Part shown: positions 1 to 8,984 of the stretch, one piece after another | Layout: each line of letters begins with the position of its first letter | How positions within the stretch are numbered: position 1 is the first letter of the stretch | From: SB25 sp050180705 | GTDB lineage: Bacteria > Bacteroidota > Bacteroidia > Bacteroidales > Tenuifilaceae | Reading direction: 5' to 3' | Length of the DNA: 64,000 nucleotides | NCBI GenBank assembly: GCA_050180705.1 | Contig: JBFXDX010000013.1 | Span: 81,562 to 145,561 of the forward strand | Translations under genes and position numbers: made by a program | Notes under the pieces: model-generated | Databases searched by the model: none | What the model saw: the letters and a program-made list of their open reading frames with translations, nothing else | Told to the model about the DNA's origin: nothing

Positions 1-1
1 G

Positions 2-1060
2 CTTAAGGTTGAAGGAATATCGAAGTTGTACGGGGAGTTTGCTTTAAACAACATATCGTTTACAGTGAACCAAGGCGATTACTTTATGCTGTTAGGGCCA
101 TCGGGTGCAGGGAAATCGATGATACTAGAGATTATTGCAGGCTTGGTTACTCCCGATAGTGGAAATATATATCTAGATAATGCTAATATTACTCGTAAAC
201 CGATAAGTAGGCGAGGGATTGGACTGGTTTTTCAGGACTATGCTGTTTTTCCTCATATGTCGGTTTACAATAATATTGCATATTCCTTGCGGAGAAAGGG
301 TGTTAATGGGAGGGCGCTGCATCGTAAAGTGCTGGAGTTGGCCGAGAAACTTTCCATTAATCATTTGCTCAATCGGAATCCTCAAACCCTGTCGGGTGGA
401 GAACAGCAACGCTTAGTTCTAGCGCGCACCTTGGCTTTAGAGCCAAAAGTGCTTTTGCTGGACGAGCCGCTATCGTCGCTTGATGCGCAGTTAAGATCAG
501 GTTTACGTTCGATATTAAGTACTATCAACAGGGAGGGTACAACTATTATTCACGTTACTCACGATTACGAGGAGGCAATATCGTTAGCCAATAGGGTTGC
601 AGTGGTGAATAATGGAATTGTTGAGCAGTGCGATACCTCTGAGCAAATATTCCAGAACCCAAAATCGGTGTTTGTTGCCAAGTTCACTGGTGTTAGAAAT
701 TTTTATCCCGCAAAAATTGTAGAAACAACTGAGCACGATCTCAGAATTATTCAGATGAATACTGGTCATAAAATTGGTGGCTATACCGATGAACTTTCGG
801 GCGAAGGTTTTGTGTGTTTTCCTGAGAGTGCAGTGAGTATCTCGAAGACCAGTCAGAATCAAAGCGCATTGAATGTCTTTCAGGGAAAGATTCTCGATAT
901 ATTTCCACAACGATTTGGATTCGAGGTTACAGTTGACGTAGGCTTTAAGGTTTTGGCTTTAGTGACTTGGGAATCCATTAATAGATTAGAACTTCAACGC
1001 GGCTCCGAAGTGTGGGTGTCGTTCAAGGCAAATTCGTTAAGATTTATACCTAAGGTTTAA
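2..1060 (+). CDS. ABC transporter ATP-binding protein, molybdate/tungstate type (5' truncated by window edge)
   Basis: ATPase subunit of an importer, energising uptake of an oxyanion (molybdate, tungstate or sulfate class) from the cytoplasmic face. The frame is open to the first base of the window, so the true start lies upstream; a TTG at 26 is internal because the preceding codons already read like the start of an ABC domain. Walker A is GPSGAGKS, the signature is LSGGEQQR, Walker B is VLLLDEP, and an H-loop His follows. The C-terminal part (last ~65 residues) looks like a TOBE-type substrate-linked domain, as in ModC/WtpC/CysA. The permease and binding protein would lie upstream, outside the window. 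Class is clear; the exact anion is inference. Confidence 0.85.
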   Translation, partial: LKVEGISKLYGEFALNNISFTVNQGDYFMLLGPSGAGKSMILEIIAGLVTPDSGNIYLDNANITRKPISRRGIGLVFQDYAVFPHMSVYNNIAYSLRRKGVNGRALHRKVLELAEKLSINHLLNRNPQTLSGGEQQRLVLARTLALEPKVLLLDEPLSSLDAQLRSGLRSILSTINREGTTIIHVTHDYEEAISLANRVAVVNNGIVEQCDTSEQIFQNPKSVFVAKFTGVRNFYPAKIVETTEHDLRIIQMNTGHKIGGYTDELSGEGFVCFPESAVSISKTSQNQSALNVFQGKILDIFPQRFGFEVTVDVGFKVLALVTWESINRLELQRGSEVWVSFKANSLRFIPKV

Positions 1061-1121
1061 TTAGAGTTGATTGTTGGATGTTGTTCGTTGATAGTGAAAA
1101 CATCAGTAGTCTAAAAACTAT

Positions 1122-1973
1122 CTACTTTGGTCGTTGATATAGCCTAGTGCGCTTACTATTCTGGTAAACCATAGATATGTACTGGCTTCCAAAGAATATC
1201 AAAAGGAAGATGATTGCAAAGTAGTAGAGCGATATTGTTAGGTAGAACGATACTGCAAAGATGTAAATACCTAAAAGAAGATCGATTAACGTTAATATCA
1301 ATCCCCAAACAACTCCACTTTTGAATATAGAACCAAGCAAATCGAGCGAAACTCCTATAAGTAGAATAAGCAACTGAGCCCAGAGCACCCAACTAATAAT
1401 ATCGAGATTTTCGGGAACTAATGTGAATCCGTTTTGCAAACTATCCACGAACTGATCCTTCCAATTTAAGTAAAGAACACCGCACATTATTGCGTCGGCA
1501 AAGAATACAACAGGTGAAATTAGTAATCCTTTTACCGAAATCTCGTGTTTATTCTTTAGTTTTTGCTTAAACTTAATGGTTAACTCCTCAATAAAAACCC
1601 AGAAAAGAGTCGTTGCTATTGCAATTACCCAAAAATACCAAGCCTTCCAATTGGCCACTGATTCAACTTTCTCTAATAAGATGGGGGTGCTGGGTGCATT
1701 TATTTTATTGAGGTAATCGGTCGATACAAATCCAGTTTTACTGCCAAACCGAACCATTACCCAATATTTGTCTGATGCTAAGGCAACAATGGTATCGCCT
1801 TGTTTAAAACTCGATATAATCTCCGAAATAGGGGATGGGGAACTCCTAATGTATAAACTTTTTGTGTTTACAACATACCTCTCCCGGGTTTGATAATGTC
1901 CGGGCTCTACACACGATGCTGTAATGTACAGGAATACTGCAACTAAAAGAATTCGAATAATAATGCGAAACAT
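1122..1973 (-). CDS. SH3-domain lipoprotein with four or more membrane segments
   Basis: Function unknown. The N-terminus has a lipoprotein-like signal ending in TASC (Cys about residue 21). An SH3b-like domain follows at about residues 30-92 (SLYIRSSP, then WVMVRFG and TGFVSTDYL), a module that in other proteins binds peptidoglycan or peptides. From about residue 109 the protein is strongly hydrophobic, with four to five predicted membrane helices and a short basic tail. An SH3 domain in front of a helical bundle suggests an envelope sensor or anchor (inference). It is a single gene, convergent with the ABC ATPase gene and separated from the next minus-strand operon by a terminator. Confidence 0.6.
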   Translation of the reverse strand: MFRIIIRILLVAVFLYITASCVEPGHYQTRERYVVNTKSLYIRSSPSPISEIISSFKQGDTIVALASDKYWVMVRFGSKTGFVSTDYLNKINAPSTPILLEKVESVANWKAWYFWVIAIATTLFWVFIEELTIKFKQKLKNKHEISVKGLLISPVVFFADAIMCGVLYLNWKDQFVDSLQNGFTLVPENLDIISWVLWAQLLILLIGVSLDLLGSIFKSGVVWGLILTLIDLLLGIYIFAVSFYLTISLYYFAIIFLLIFFGSQYISMVYQNSKRTRLYQRPK

Positions 1974-2085
1974 TGACCTTGAATCTGAATCCGCGACAAA
2001 GGTATAATAATCGAATGGAATAATTATGTTGTTTTGGATGGAAAATTTTGAAGAAAAAGAATGCAGGATTAATTAATCAGTAGTC

Positions 2086-2125
2086 AAAAAAAGTTAGGCT
2101 ATAGTTTGAATAACCACGGCCTAAC
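2086..2125 (-). terminator. Rho-independent terminator of the redox operon
   Basis: Read on the minus strand, a 7-bp inverted repeat (GTTAGGC/GCCTAAC) is followed by a run of seven T. It lies just after the stop codon of the rubrerythrin-like gene and probably ends the nuoE-nuoF-fusion-rubrerythrin transcript. Confidence 0.6.
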
Positions 2126-2142
2126 GTCTAGTTCTTATCGGT

Positions 2143-2598
2143 TTAGTTTTCTTTTAGAACAAATTCGTCGTATTCAAGTTCGAAACGAAGTTTGTGGCGC
2201 GATTCCTCCTGTGCTAGCGAAAGGAATAGATTTCGGTATTCTGAATTTCGAACCCTTTCCGATAGAGTAAGGTAAAGCCTAAACGCTGCTTTCTCGCGTT
2301 TCATCGCTAGAATTAATGCCTGTTCGTAATTTAGTTCTCCACGTTGCTCGTCACGAACAATGTAGTCGGCAATTTTTAAATCCTGAACTTCTTCATTTTT
2401 GATTGAGTTAACTCCTTCTACTTTAATCTTCAAAAGTTTAGCTTTGTGTCCCATTTCTTCTTGGGCAAAGTGCTCAAAGGTCGATTTCATATCAGCATTG
2501 CGAGCACTGGCAGCCATTTTGTTGTAGAAATTAACTGCATCTTGTTCCCGTTCGATTGCAAAATCGAGGATGTCGTTGATGTTTCTAAACTCGTTCAT
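2143..2598 (-). CDS. Rubrerythrin-like diiron (ferritin family) protein
   Basis: A 151-residue four-helix diiron protein of the ferritin/rubrerythrin superfamily without a rubredoxin tail. It has duplicated helix pairs with iron ligands: EQDAVNFY and EEMGHKAKL in the first half, EKAAFRLY and EESRHKLRF in the second (two ExxH motifs). Such proteins usually reduce peroxide or store iron in anaerobes. Its start codon overlaps the 3' end of the large oxidoreductase gene by 14 bp, so the two are translationally coupled and the protein may protect, or receive electrons from, that complex (inference). Without rubredoxin it would need an external electron donor. Confidence 0.8.
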   Translation of the reverse strand: MNEFRNINDILDFAIEREQDAVNFYNKMAASARNADMKSTFEHFAQEEMGHKAKLLKIKVEGVNSIKNEEVQDLKIADYIVRDEQRGELNYEQALILAMKREKAAFRLYLTLSERVRNSEYRNLFLSLAQEESRHKLRFELEYDEFVLKEN

Positions 2599-5500
2599 AT
2601 TGATTGGTTTTAGAATGTTCTAGTTTGGCTTCAAATTCCCTGTCGAATTGCACCATAATATGGTTGCAGCCGCTTACAAATTGCATGTGACCAAGGTCTG
2701 AATTTGTTTCCACAAATGAATATTTATGGCTATGATTTGTTTGAGGAAGCAACGATAGTATTTCGGTTTGAACATCGTAAACGTCCTTACAACCATTAAT
2801 GTTGAATTGTTTTAGCAGCGCAAGAAGTTGATCAATCGTTGTGTGTTCAACCTTTGGCTTTAACCCCTCGCGGAACTGTTGAACCATATGGTTACTGTTG
2901 GTGAATGAACCACCGGTTTCGAACCATATACTGGCGGGTAAAACAAGGTTCGCCATTTCGGCCGTTTCGCTCATAAAACTATCCTGAACAACAATAAATT
3001 CTGCTTTTTGCAAATTCTCCTTTACGTTAAGTTTATGGATGGCAGTACCAACAGGGTCTTCTCCGAAAATAAAGATGTTTTTGAAATCTCCATTGCTAAA
3101 TGCTTGCTCAACTTTTAATGTTTCAGTTGGAATTGCGTCAACCTTCCATTTCGTTTTCAATTGCGATACTAGTTCAGGGCTTGTTATGCTTTGCATTCCA
3201 ATTCCTGTTTCGGGTCTAACACCCATATCAACCAAGCCGTGGGAGTTATTCTTTTGCTTAAGAGCAATTAATCCACCATTCGATTTTCCTAATTTGCCAG
3301 TGATAAGCATTAGGTTGATGATTTCCTGTGCAGTTGCATTGGAAACCTCGTTCTCTGCAAATACTAGCAATGCGCCAAAGTCGTTGTTGAACTCGTTGGC
3401 AAAACGCTCAACCTGTGAATGACTAACACCCGCATTCTCACAAAGCTGGTTAAAGTCTTCAAGTAACAAGGTAGAATCATATTTTCCAAAATTTTCACAG
3501 TGGTCGCCAATGAAAATCATATTTTGCTTGTCGTGAGCAAGCAGGTAATGGTTAACAGCCTTTACAAAGTGATAGTATGATTGGACTTGTATAAACTCAT
3601 TTGCTCTATCGGCAAGGTTGCTCTCTTTTGTTGAGATTACCGTGATAGTTTTTTTCGCTGTATTGAACATATAGCCCAATACCGGATTGTTTCTATTTAT
3701 TTGGCTAGCGAGTAAGTAGATGTGATTTGTGTTTTTGATTGAGTCGAAGTTGAAATTTGCCGCCGAGTCAATTGCAAAAGCACTGTCGCCATTCATATAG
3801 TGGAAACTACCAACATTGTTGGTTTTTGCAGCGGCACGGGCAAACTTTTGAACAAGGTATTGTTCCTCGTTGGTTAGCGATGCACCTGCAAAAAATACAT
3901 TTTGCTCAGGTTTCGCATTCTTAATTTGTTCGGCAATCATTTGGTACGCTTCATCGAAACTGATTTCGACAAATTTATCGTTAACCTTTTTCAAAGGTTT
4001 TGTAAGTCTGCTAGTGCTATTGAATTTGCGATAACCAAACTTGCCGTACATACAAAGGTTTCCATCGGCATTAACCATTCCTTTTGCGCCAGTTACCTTC
4101 ATTATATAACCTCCACGATGATGGAAGGTTAGGGCACATCCCACTGAGCAGAAACCGCAAATAGTTTCGAATGTCTCTGTTTTTACAGGGCCTGGTTTGA
4201 ATGGAACATTCTCGGTGATAGCGCCAGTTGGACAAGCCGAAATACACATTCCGCAGGATTCGCAGGTTGTTTTAGATAATGTTTCTCCCAGTGCTGGTGC
4301 AACGTAGGTTTCGAAACCACGCTTTACAAGCGTTAGAGCATTTGCACCAACTACATCCTTACAAATTCTAACGCAGCGTGAGCAAAGAATACACTTGTTG
4401 TTATCAATCTCGATGTATGGATGTGAGAAGTTCACGTTGAACTCCTTATGCTCGCCCATAAATCGCATTTGATCGGCTTGGTATGTGTCGGCGTGTTGCT
4501 TTAGTTGACAATCGAAGTACTCGTTACAGCCGCATTCCAAGCAACGGCCAACTTCGTGGTGCGCCTGTTCGTGGGTGTAGCCAAGTTCAACTTCGTTGAA
4601 GTTTTTGCGGCCATCGGCTGCCAGAACTGGCATGTCCTCGCGTAGTTGATGCTGATATCTATTTACAAATTCATCCTTGCTAAGTTGATGGAAGTTATCC
4701 TTTTTGCTTAGGAATTCCTTTTTAGGTGCATCAACTTCTTGTCCGCTTAAGTAAAGATGACAGCTGTGCGATGCCAATTTTGCTTGAGCAACAGCCTCAA
4801 TAATGGTTGCAGGACCAGAAACACCATCGCCAGCAGCGAAAACTGATGGAATGCCAGTTTGTAGGGTTGCCTTGTTGGTGTCAATATCGCCCCATTTGTT
4901 GGCTTTTAACTCACCATTCTTTGCGTGTTTGTTAACATCCTCAAGGAAGTTGATATCTGTTTTTTGACCGATTGCAGCAAGGATATAGTCAAACTCCATA
5001 TCGTATTCCGAACCCTCAATTGGTACAGGCCTTCTACGACCCGATGCGTCGGGTTCGCCCAATCCCATTTTGATTAGGGTCATCGATTTAACTTTGCCGT
5101 TGGCATCCTTGTTCACTCTAACAGGGGCAGTTAAAAATTGATATTCAACTCCCTCAAGTTTAGATTCGTGAATTTCGATAGGATTGGCAGGCATTTCAGC
5201 CTCAGTACGTCTGTAAATTACTTTAACGTCGGTACTTCCACAGCGGATTGATGTGCGGCAGCAGTCCATAGCGGTGTTACCACCACCCACTATGGCAATA
5301 CGATTTCCTTTGAAATCGTATCGTTGACCTGTAACCTCCATATTTCGAAGGAAATCGATACCAGAGAAAACTCCATCTGCATCTTCGCCATCGGCACCTA
5401 AAAGCGCACCGCGCTGTGATCCAATGGTAAGTATCATCGCATCGTACTCCTCGCTAATCTTCTTATAGCTTAGGTTTTCACCCAGTTTTTGGTTGTAGAA

Positions 5501-6289
5501 TATGTTAGTTCCAAGCTCGGTAATCATTGCAACTTCCTTATCAAGCAAATCGTTTGGTAAGCGATACTCTGGAATTCCGTAACGTAACCAACCACCTGCG
5601 TGCGCTTGTGCCTCAAAAATGTCGCACTGATGACCTTTTTGTTGAAGGAAGTAAGCGGCTGAAAGTCCGCCAGGACCAGCACCAATAATCGCCACCTTTT
5701 TACCTGTTGATGGTGCAATGGTGGGTTTGTAATGATGATTTGATTCCAAATCGCGGTCGGCGGCGAAACGTTTTAGGTAATCGATACCAACTCCAGTTCC
5801 CTCGTCCATATTGTTACGGCGACAGGCTGTTTCGCAAGGACGAACGCAAACCCTACCGCAAATTGCTGGTAGCGGATTAGTCTGCTTAATTAGTCCAATT
5901 GCTTCGCTGTATAGTCCTTTCTCAATTAGCGAAATGTAACCCTGAACATCAACACTAGCAGGGCAACGCTCGCGGCAAGGTGCGGCGCAATCGGCATAGT
6001 GGTTGCTCATTATCAAGTCCAGCGCAGTTTTGCGAGCCTTGTGTACGCGGTTATTGTCAGTGTTGATTTTCATTCCCTCGGCAACACGTGTTGAGCAGGA
6101 CGGTTGTAGGTTTCGTTGACCTTCAATTTCCACCACGCAAACGTAGCACGATGAGTATGGCTCTAATCTTGGGTCGTGACAAAGGGTTGGGATTTCAATT
6201 CCGTGTCTGCGTGCAACATCAAGTATATACTCGCCTTTGTGGGCTGTTGTGTTAATTCCGTTTAGAACTATATTTACCTGTTCGCTCAT
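2585..6289 (-). CDS. Fused ferredoxin / GltD-like / NuoG-like oxidoreductase subunit
   Basis: A 1234-residue multi-cluster flavo-iron-sulfur protein. In order: a [2Fe-2S] ferredoxin (Cys ~37, 48, 51, 64); a DPD/GltD-type N-terminal iron-sulfur region (CAAPCRERCP); a GltD/NfnB-like flavoprotein with an FAD motif at ~200 (GAGPGGLSAAYF) and an NAD(P) motif at ~335 (GGGNTAMDCC); a Cys-rich link; two [4Fe-4S] motifs at ~631 and ~676 (CILCSRCVRIC, CESCGMCISAC); then a molybdopterin-oxidoreductase-like domain from ~711 (CGFCSVGC). In that last domain the Mo-ligand Cys/Sec seems absent (NGDSAF occupies the region), as in NuoG, so formate dehydrogenase activity is unlikely. With the NuoF- and NuoE-like genes just upstream, it probably forms a soluble NADH/NADPH/ferredoxin electron-transfer complex, resembling Stn/Nfn-type transhydrogenases in concept (inference). 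Confidence 0.85.
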   Translation of the reverse strand: MSEQVNIVLNGINTTAHKGEYILDVARRHGIEIPTLCHDPRLEPYSSCYVCVVEIEGQRNLQPSCSTRVAEGMKINTDNNRVHKARKTALDLIMSNHYADCAAPCRERCPASVDVQGYISLIEKGLYSEAIGLIKQTNPLPAICGRVCVRPCETACRRNNMDEGTGVGIDYLKRFAADRDLESNHHYKPTIAPSTGKKVAIIGAGPGGLSAAYFLQQKGHQCDIFEAQAHAGGWLRYGIPEYRLPNDLLDKEVAMITELGTNIFYNQKLGENLSYKKISEEYDAMILTIGSQRGALLGADGEDADGVFSGIDFLRNMEVTGQRYDFKGNRIAIVGGGNTAMDCCRTSIRCGSTDVKVIYRRTEAEMPANPIEIHESKLEGVEYQFLTAPVRVNKDANGKVKSMTLIKMGLGEPDASGRRRPVPIEGSEYDMEFDYILAAIGQKTDINFLEDVNKHAKNGELKANKWGDIDTNKATLQTGIPSVFAAGDGVSGPATIIEAVAQAKLASHSCHLYLSGQEVDAPKKEFLSKKDNFHQLSKDEFVNRYQHQLREDMPVLAADGRKNFNEVELGYTHEQAHHEVGRCLECGCNEYFDCQLKQHADTYQADQMRFMGEHKEFNVNFSHPYIEIDNNKCILCSRCVRICKDVVGANALTLVKRGFETYVAPALGETLSKTTCESCGMCISACPTGAITENVPFKPGPVKTETFETICGFCSVGCALTFHHRGGYIMKVTGAKGMVNADGNLCMYGKFGYRKFNSTSRLTKPLKKVNDKFVEISFDEAYQMIAEQIKNAKPEQNVFFAGASLTNEEQYLVQKFARAAAKTNNVGSFHYMNGDSAFAIDSAANFNFDSIKNTNHIYLLASQINRNNPVLGYMFNTAKKTITVISTKESNLADRANEFIQVQSYYHFVKAVNHYLLAHDKQNMIFIGDHCENFGKYDSTLLLEDFNQLCENAGVSHSQVERFANEFNNDFGALLVFAENEVSNATAQEIINLMLITGKLGKSNGGLIALKQKNNSHGLVDMGVRPETGIGMQSITSPELVSQLKTKWKVDAIPTETLKVEQAFSNGDFKNIFIFGEDPVGTAIHKLNVKENLQKAEFIVVQDSFMSETAEMANLVLPASIWFETGGSFTNSNHMVQQFREGLKPKVEHTTIDQLLALLKQFNINGCKDVYDVQTEILSLLPQTNHSHKYSFVETNSDLGHMQFVSGCNHIMVQFDREFEAKLEHSKTNQYERV

Positions 6290-6405
6290 TTGGAGTTGTT
6301 TGTTTGGCTGTTTGACTGTTTGGTTTAAAGACTATAGGATTTTAGGCTATTAGATCGAAATCTATATTCTTATTCCTAATTCATTTAACCTTTAACTTTT
6401 ATCTC

Positions 6406-8184
6406 TTAACTTTTTGTAATTGCATCAAAACGGCAAGTTGAGTAACAATCGCCGCACTTAATGCATATATTCTGATTTATGTGATGAACCATTTTGCGCT
6501 CTCCATCAATCGCTTTAACAGGACATTTCACCGCACAAATGGTACATCCAGTACACTTATTTGCATCAATTTCGTAAGTGAGAAGTTTCTTGCAACTATG
6601 AGCAGGGCACTTCTTATCGCGAATGTGAGCCTCGTACTCGTGACGGAAGTACTTAATTGTAGTCAGTACAGGATTTGGAGCAGTTTGACCTAATCCGCAT
6701 AGAGAACTATCCCTGACTTGTAATGCAAGTTCTTCAAGTTTTTCTATATCACCTTCCTTTCCTTCACCTTGGGTGATTCTGGTTAGAATTTCAAGCATTC
6801 GTTTTGTTCCAATACGGCAGAATGTGCATTTGCCACACGATTCCTTTTGTGTGAAATCGAGGAAGAAACGGGCAACGTCAACCATACAGGTTGTTTCGTC
6901 CATTACAACCATTCCGCCTGAGCCCATAATTGCTCCGGTCGCATTAACTTGGTCGTAGTCAACTTGTAGATCTATTAGATGCTCGGGAATGCAACCGCCC
7001 GAAGGCCCTCCAAGCTGTACTGCCTTGAATTGCTTGTTATCCTGAATTCCACCACCAAGTTTAAAGATGATATCGCGAAGGCTCATTCCCATTGGAACTT
7101 CAACAAGACCTCCGTGCTTAATTTTACCTGTTAATGCAAAAACCTTGGTTCCTTTACTTTTCTCGGTTCCATACTTGTTGAACGATCCAGCACCGTGACT
7201 TACAATGTACGATACGTTGGCAAATGTTTCAACGTTGTTGATGTTAGATGGCTTACGCCATAGTCCCGATTCGGCTGGGAACGGTGGACGTTTCGATGGC
7301 ATTCCGCGTTTTCCCTCTATTGATGCCATTAATGCGGTTTCCTCACCGCAAACAAAGGCACCAGCACCTTCCTTAATATGAATATCGAGGTTGAACCCTT
7401 CAATGCCTTGGATATTATTTCCCAAATAGCCACGCTCGTGAGCTTGGGCCAATGCGATGTTTAGGCGTTTGATTGCCAGAGGGTACTCGGCACGGCAGTA
7501 AATAACACCATCAGTAGCACCAATGGCGTATGCGCCAATTATCATACCTTCAATAACCGCGTGTGGGTCGCCTTCGAGTAGTGAGCGATCCATAAATGCT
7601 CCGGGGTCGCCCTCGTCAGCATTACAAATAATGTACTTTTCGGCGGATTGGCTTGCACGGGCAAATCTCCATTTCATACCAGTTGGGAATCCACCACCAC
7701 CACGGCCACGAAGACCTGAGTCGATAATGGTTTGGATAACAACATCGGCTGCAATTTTATCCTTTGCAATTAGTTTTAAGGCAGAGTAACCGCCTCTATC
7801 TTCGTATTCCTGAATATTCTCGGGGTCGATATATCCACAGTTCCGAAGGGCAATCTTAACTTGACCATCGAAGTAAACACTGTCGGGAGTGGTGAATAAA
7901 TCGGTTTTTACAACGTAATCCTTAATTGGATTCAGCCCAATAACGTGTTGCTGAATAATCTCAATGGCCTTGTCCTCATCAACATCTCCATAAATCATTG
8001 AGCCATTATCGTCAATCACTTCAACAAGTGGTTCGCGGAAGCACATTCCAATACAGCTCGTTTTTGCAAGTTCAAAGTCGAGTTTTTCGGTTTCCTGAAG
8101 GGCTTTTATTTTGTTGTAAACCTTGTTGGCTCCTGCTGCAATTCCGCAACTACCAAGTCCAACAATTACCTTTGTTTGTGTCAT
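6406..8184 (-). CDS. NuoF/HydB-like NADH-binding FMN subunit
   Basis: A 592-residue flavoprotein of the NuoF/HydB class. The first ~110 residues are a thioredoxin-like [2Fe-2S] domain (GLGSCGIAAG, TSCIGMCF). The NADH/FMN core carries GRGGGGFPTGMKW and CNADEGDPGAF, followed by the N3-type [4Fe-4S] motif ESCGKCTFCR. The C-terminus adds a two-cluster ferredoxin domain (CTGCTICAVKC, CIKCGDCYSTC). Both extra modules are present in HydB-type subunits of electron-bifurcating hydrogenases and related complexes and absent from plain complex I NuoF. It lies between the nuoE-like and large fusion genes, 70 and 116 bp away, on the same strand. Role: NADH oxidation or NAD+ reduction in the cytoplasmic complex. 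No H-cluster subunit is encoded here, so it is not a complete HydABC. Confidence 0.88.
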   Translation of the reverse strand: MTQTKVIVGLGSCGIAAGANKVYNKIKALQETEKLDFELAKTSCIGMCFREPLVEVIDDNGSMIYGDVDEDKAIEIIQQHVIGLNPIKDYVVKTDLFTTPDSVYFDGQVKIALRNCGYIDPENIQEYEDRGGYSALKLIAKDKIAADVVIQTIIDSGLRGRGGGGFPTGMKWRFARASQSAEKYIICNADEGDPGAFMDRSLLEGDPHAVIEGMIIGAYAIGATDGVIYCRAEYPLAIKRLNIALAQAHERGYLGNNIQGIEGFNLDIHIKEGAGAFVCGEETALMASIEGKRGMPSKRPPFPAESGLWRKPSNINNVETFANVSYIVSHGAGSFNKYGTEKSKGTKVFALTGKIKHGGLVEVPMGMSLRDIIFKLGGGIQDNKQFKAVQLGGPSGGCIPEHLIDLQVDYDQVNATGAIMGSGGMVVMDETTCMVDVARFFLDFTQKESCGKCTFCRIGTKRMLEILTRITQGEGKEGDIEKLEELALQVRDSSLCGLGQTAPNPVLTTIKYFRHEYEAHIRDKKCPAHSCKKLLTYEIDANKCTGCTICAVKCPVKAIDGERKMVHHINQNICIKCGDCYSTCRFDAITKS

Positions 8185-8254
8185 AATAAGTGATGAGTTA
8201 AAGGTTAAAAGTTAAAGGTTTCAGCACCATCAACTTTCAACGAACAACTATAAA

Positions 8255-8782
8255 CTATTTGTTTTGGCTTTCCCTAATTCGGATTTCCTTGATTATTTTC
8301 ACTGCAGAGCTGCCTGTGAGTTTACCAAAGGTTTCCTCTCCAATCATCATAACTGGGGCAAGAGAGCAGCAACCTAGGCAGGCTACGGTTTCCAGTGTGA
8401 AAAGTTTGTCGGATGTTGTTCCGCCATCTTCAACGCCCAATGCATCCTTTATTGCGGTGGAAATTGCATCGGCACCTTGAACGTGACAGGCTGTTCCATG
8501 GCAGACCTTCACTACGTTTTTGCCAACTGGTTTAAGTCTGAACTGTGCGTAGAATGTGGCTACGCCATACATATCGCTTAGGGTTAATTCTGTTTCCTTT
8601 GCTAAAAGTTCAAAGGCGCTTTTAGGTATATACCCATAAATTGATTGAACTCCCTGAAGTAGCGGTATCAGACTGCCTCTTTTACCACGGTACTTGTTGA
8701 TTAACGGCATAATTAACGATAAATCGACTTCGCTGTTAATTTCAACAGTATCTACATTGTTGCTAATTCTCTGTATGCGCAT
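8255..8782 (-). CDS. NuoE/HydC-like [2Fe-2S] subunit
   Basis: A 175-residue thioredoxin-like ferredoxin of the NuoE family. The first half contains the conserved helical segment (LIPLLQGVQSIYGYIP) and the second half the four cluster Cys, CHGTACH and ACLGCC. It is the first gene of the nuoE-nuoF-fusion-rubrerythrin operon. In bifurcating complexes this subunit relays electrons to or from the FMN subunit. Length and motifs are normal for the family. The upstream region contains a perfect 22-bp palindrome at 8893-8914 that could control the operon. Confidence 0.9.
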   Translation of the reverse strand: MRIQRISNNVDTVEINSEVDLSLIMPLINKYRGKRGSLIPLLQGVQSIYGYIPKSAFELLAKETELTLSDMYGVATFYAQFRLKPVGKNVVKVCHGTACHVQGADAISTAIKDALGVEDGGTTSDKLFTLETVACLGCCSLAPVMMIGEETFGKLTGSSAVKIIKEIRIRESQNK

Positions 8783-8892
8783 TGCAGAGGTTAATTATTT
8801 GATTAATAAGAAGGTTGTTTGTTTATGGAAATCCGACTAAACATTTACAAAAAAAGCATTTTTTCGATATGATATTTCAATATATGCTGTAA

Positions 8893-8914
8893 AATATGCA
8901 AATATTTGCATATT
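8893..8914. promoter_or_regulatory. Perfect 22-bp palindrome upstream of the redox operon
   Basis: The half-site AATATGCAAAT is followed directly by its exact reverse complement. It lies 110 bp upstream of the nuoE-like start and just beyond the glutamate dehydrogenase terminator. The AT-rich, loopless symmetry fits a dimeric regulator operator better than a terminator, since neither side has a T-run. Binding protein unknown. Confidence 0.45.
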
Positions 8915-8940
8915 GTCTTAGTAATGAAAGAAAATGAAAT

Positions 8941-8973
8941 AACCCTGTCAGGATTCCAAACTTTGACAGGGTT
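8941..8973 (-). terminator. Terminator of glutamate dehydrogenase gene
   Basis: A 10-bp stem, AACCCTGTCA paired with TGACAGGGTT around a 13-nt loop, immediately after the gdhA stop codon. The downstream minus strand is T-rich. Confidence 0.75.
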
Positions 8974-8984
8974 AAAGTTATGAG

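Noticed and set aside
2585..8782. Formate dehydrogenase or [FeFe] hydrogenase
   Set aside because: No Cys/Sec Mo ligand and no H-cluster cysteine motifs; the architecture fits an electron-transfer complex better.
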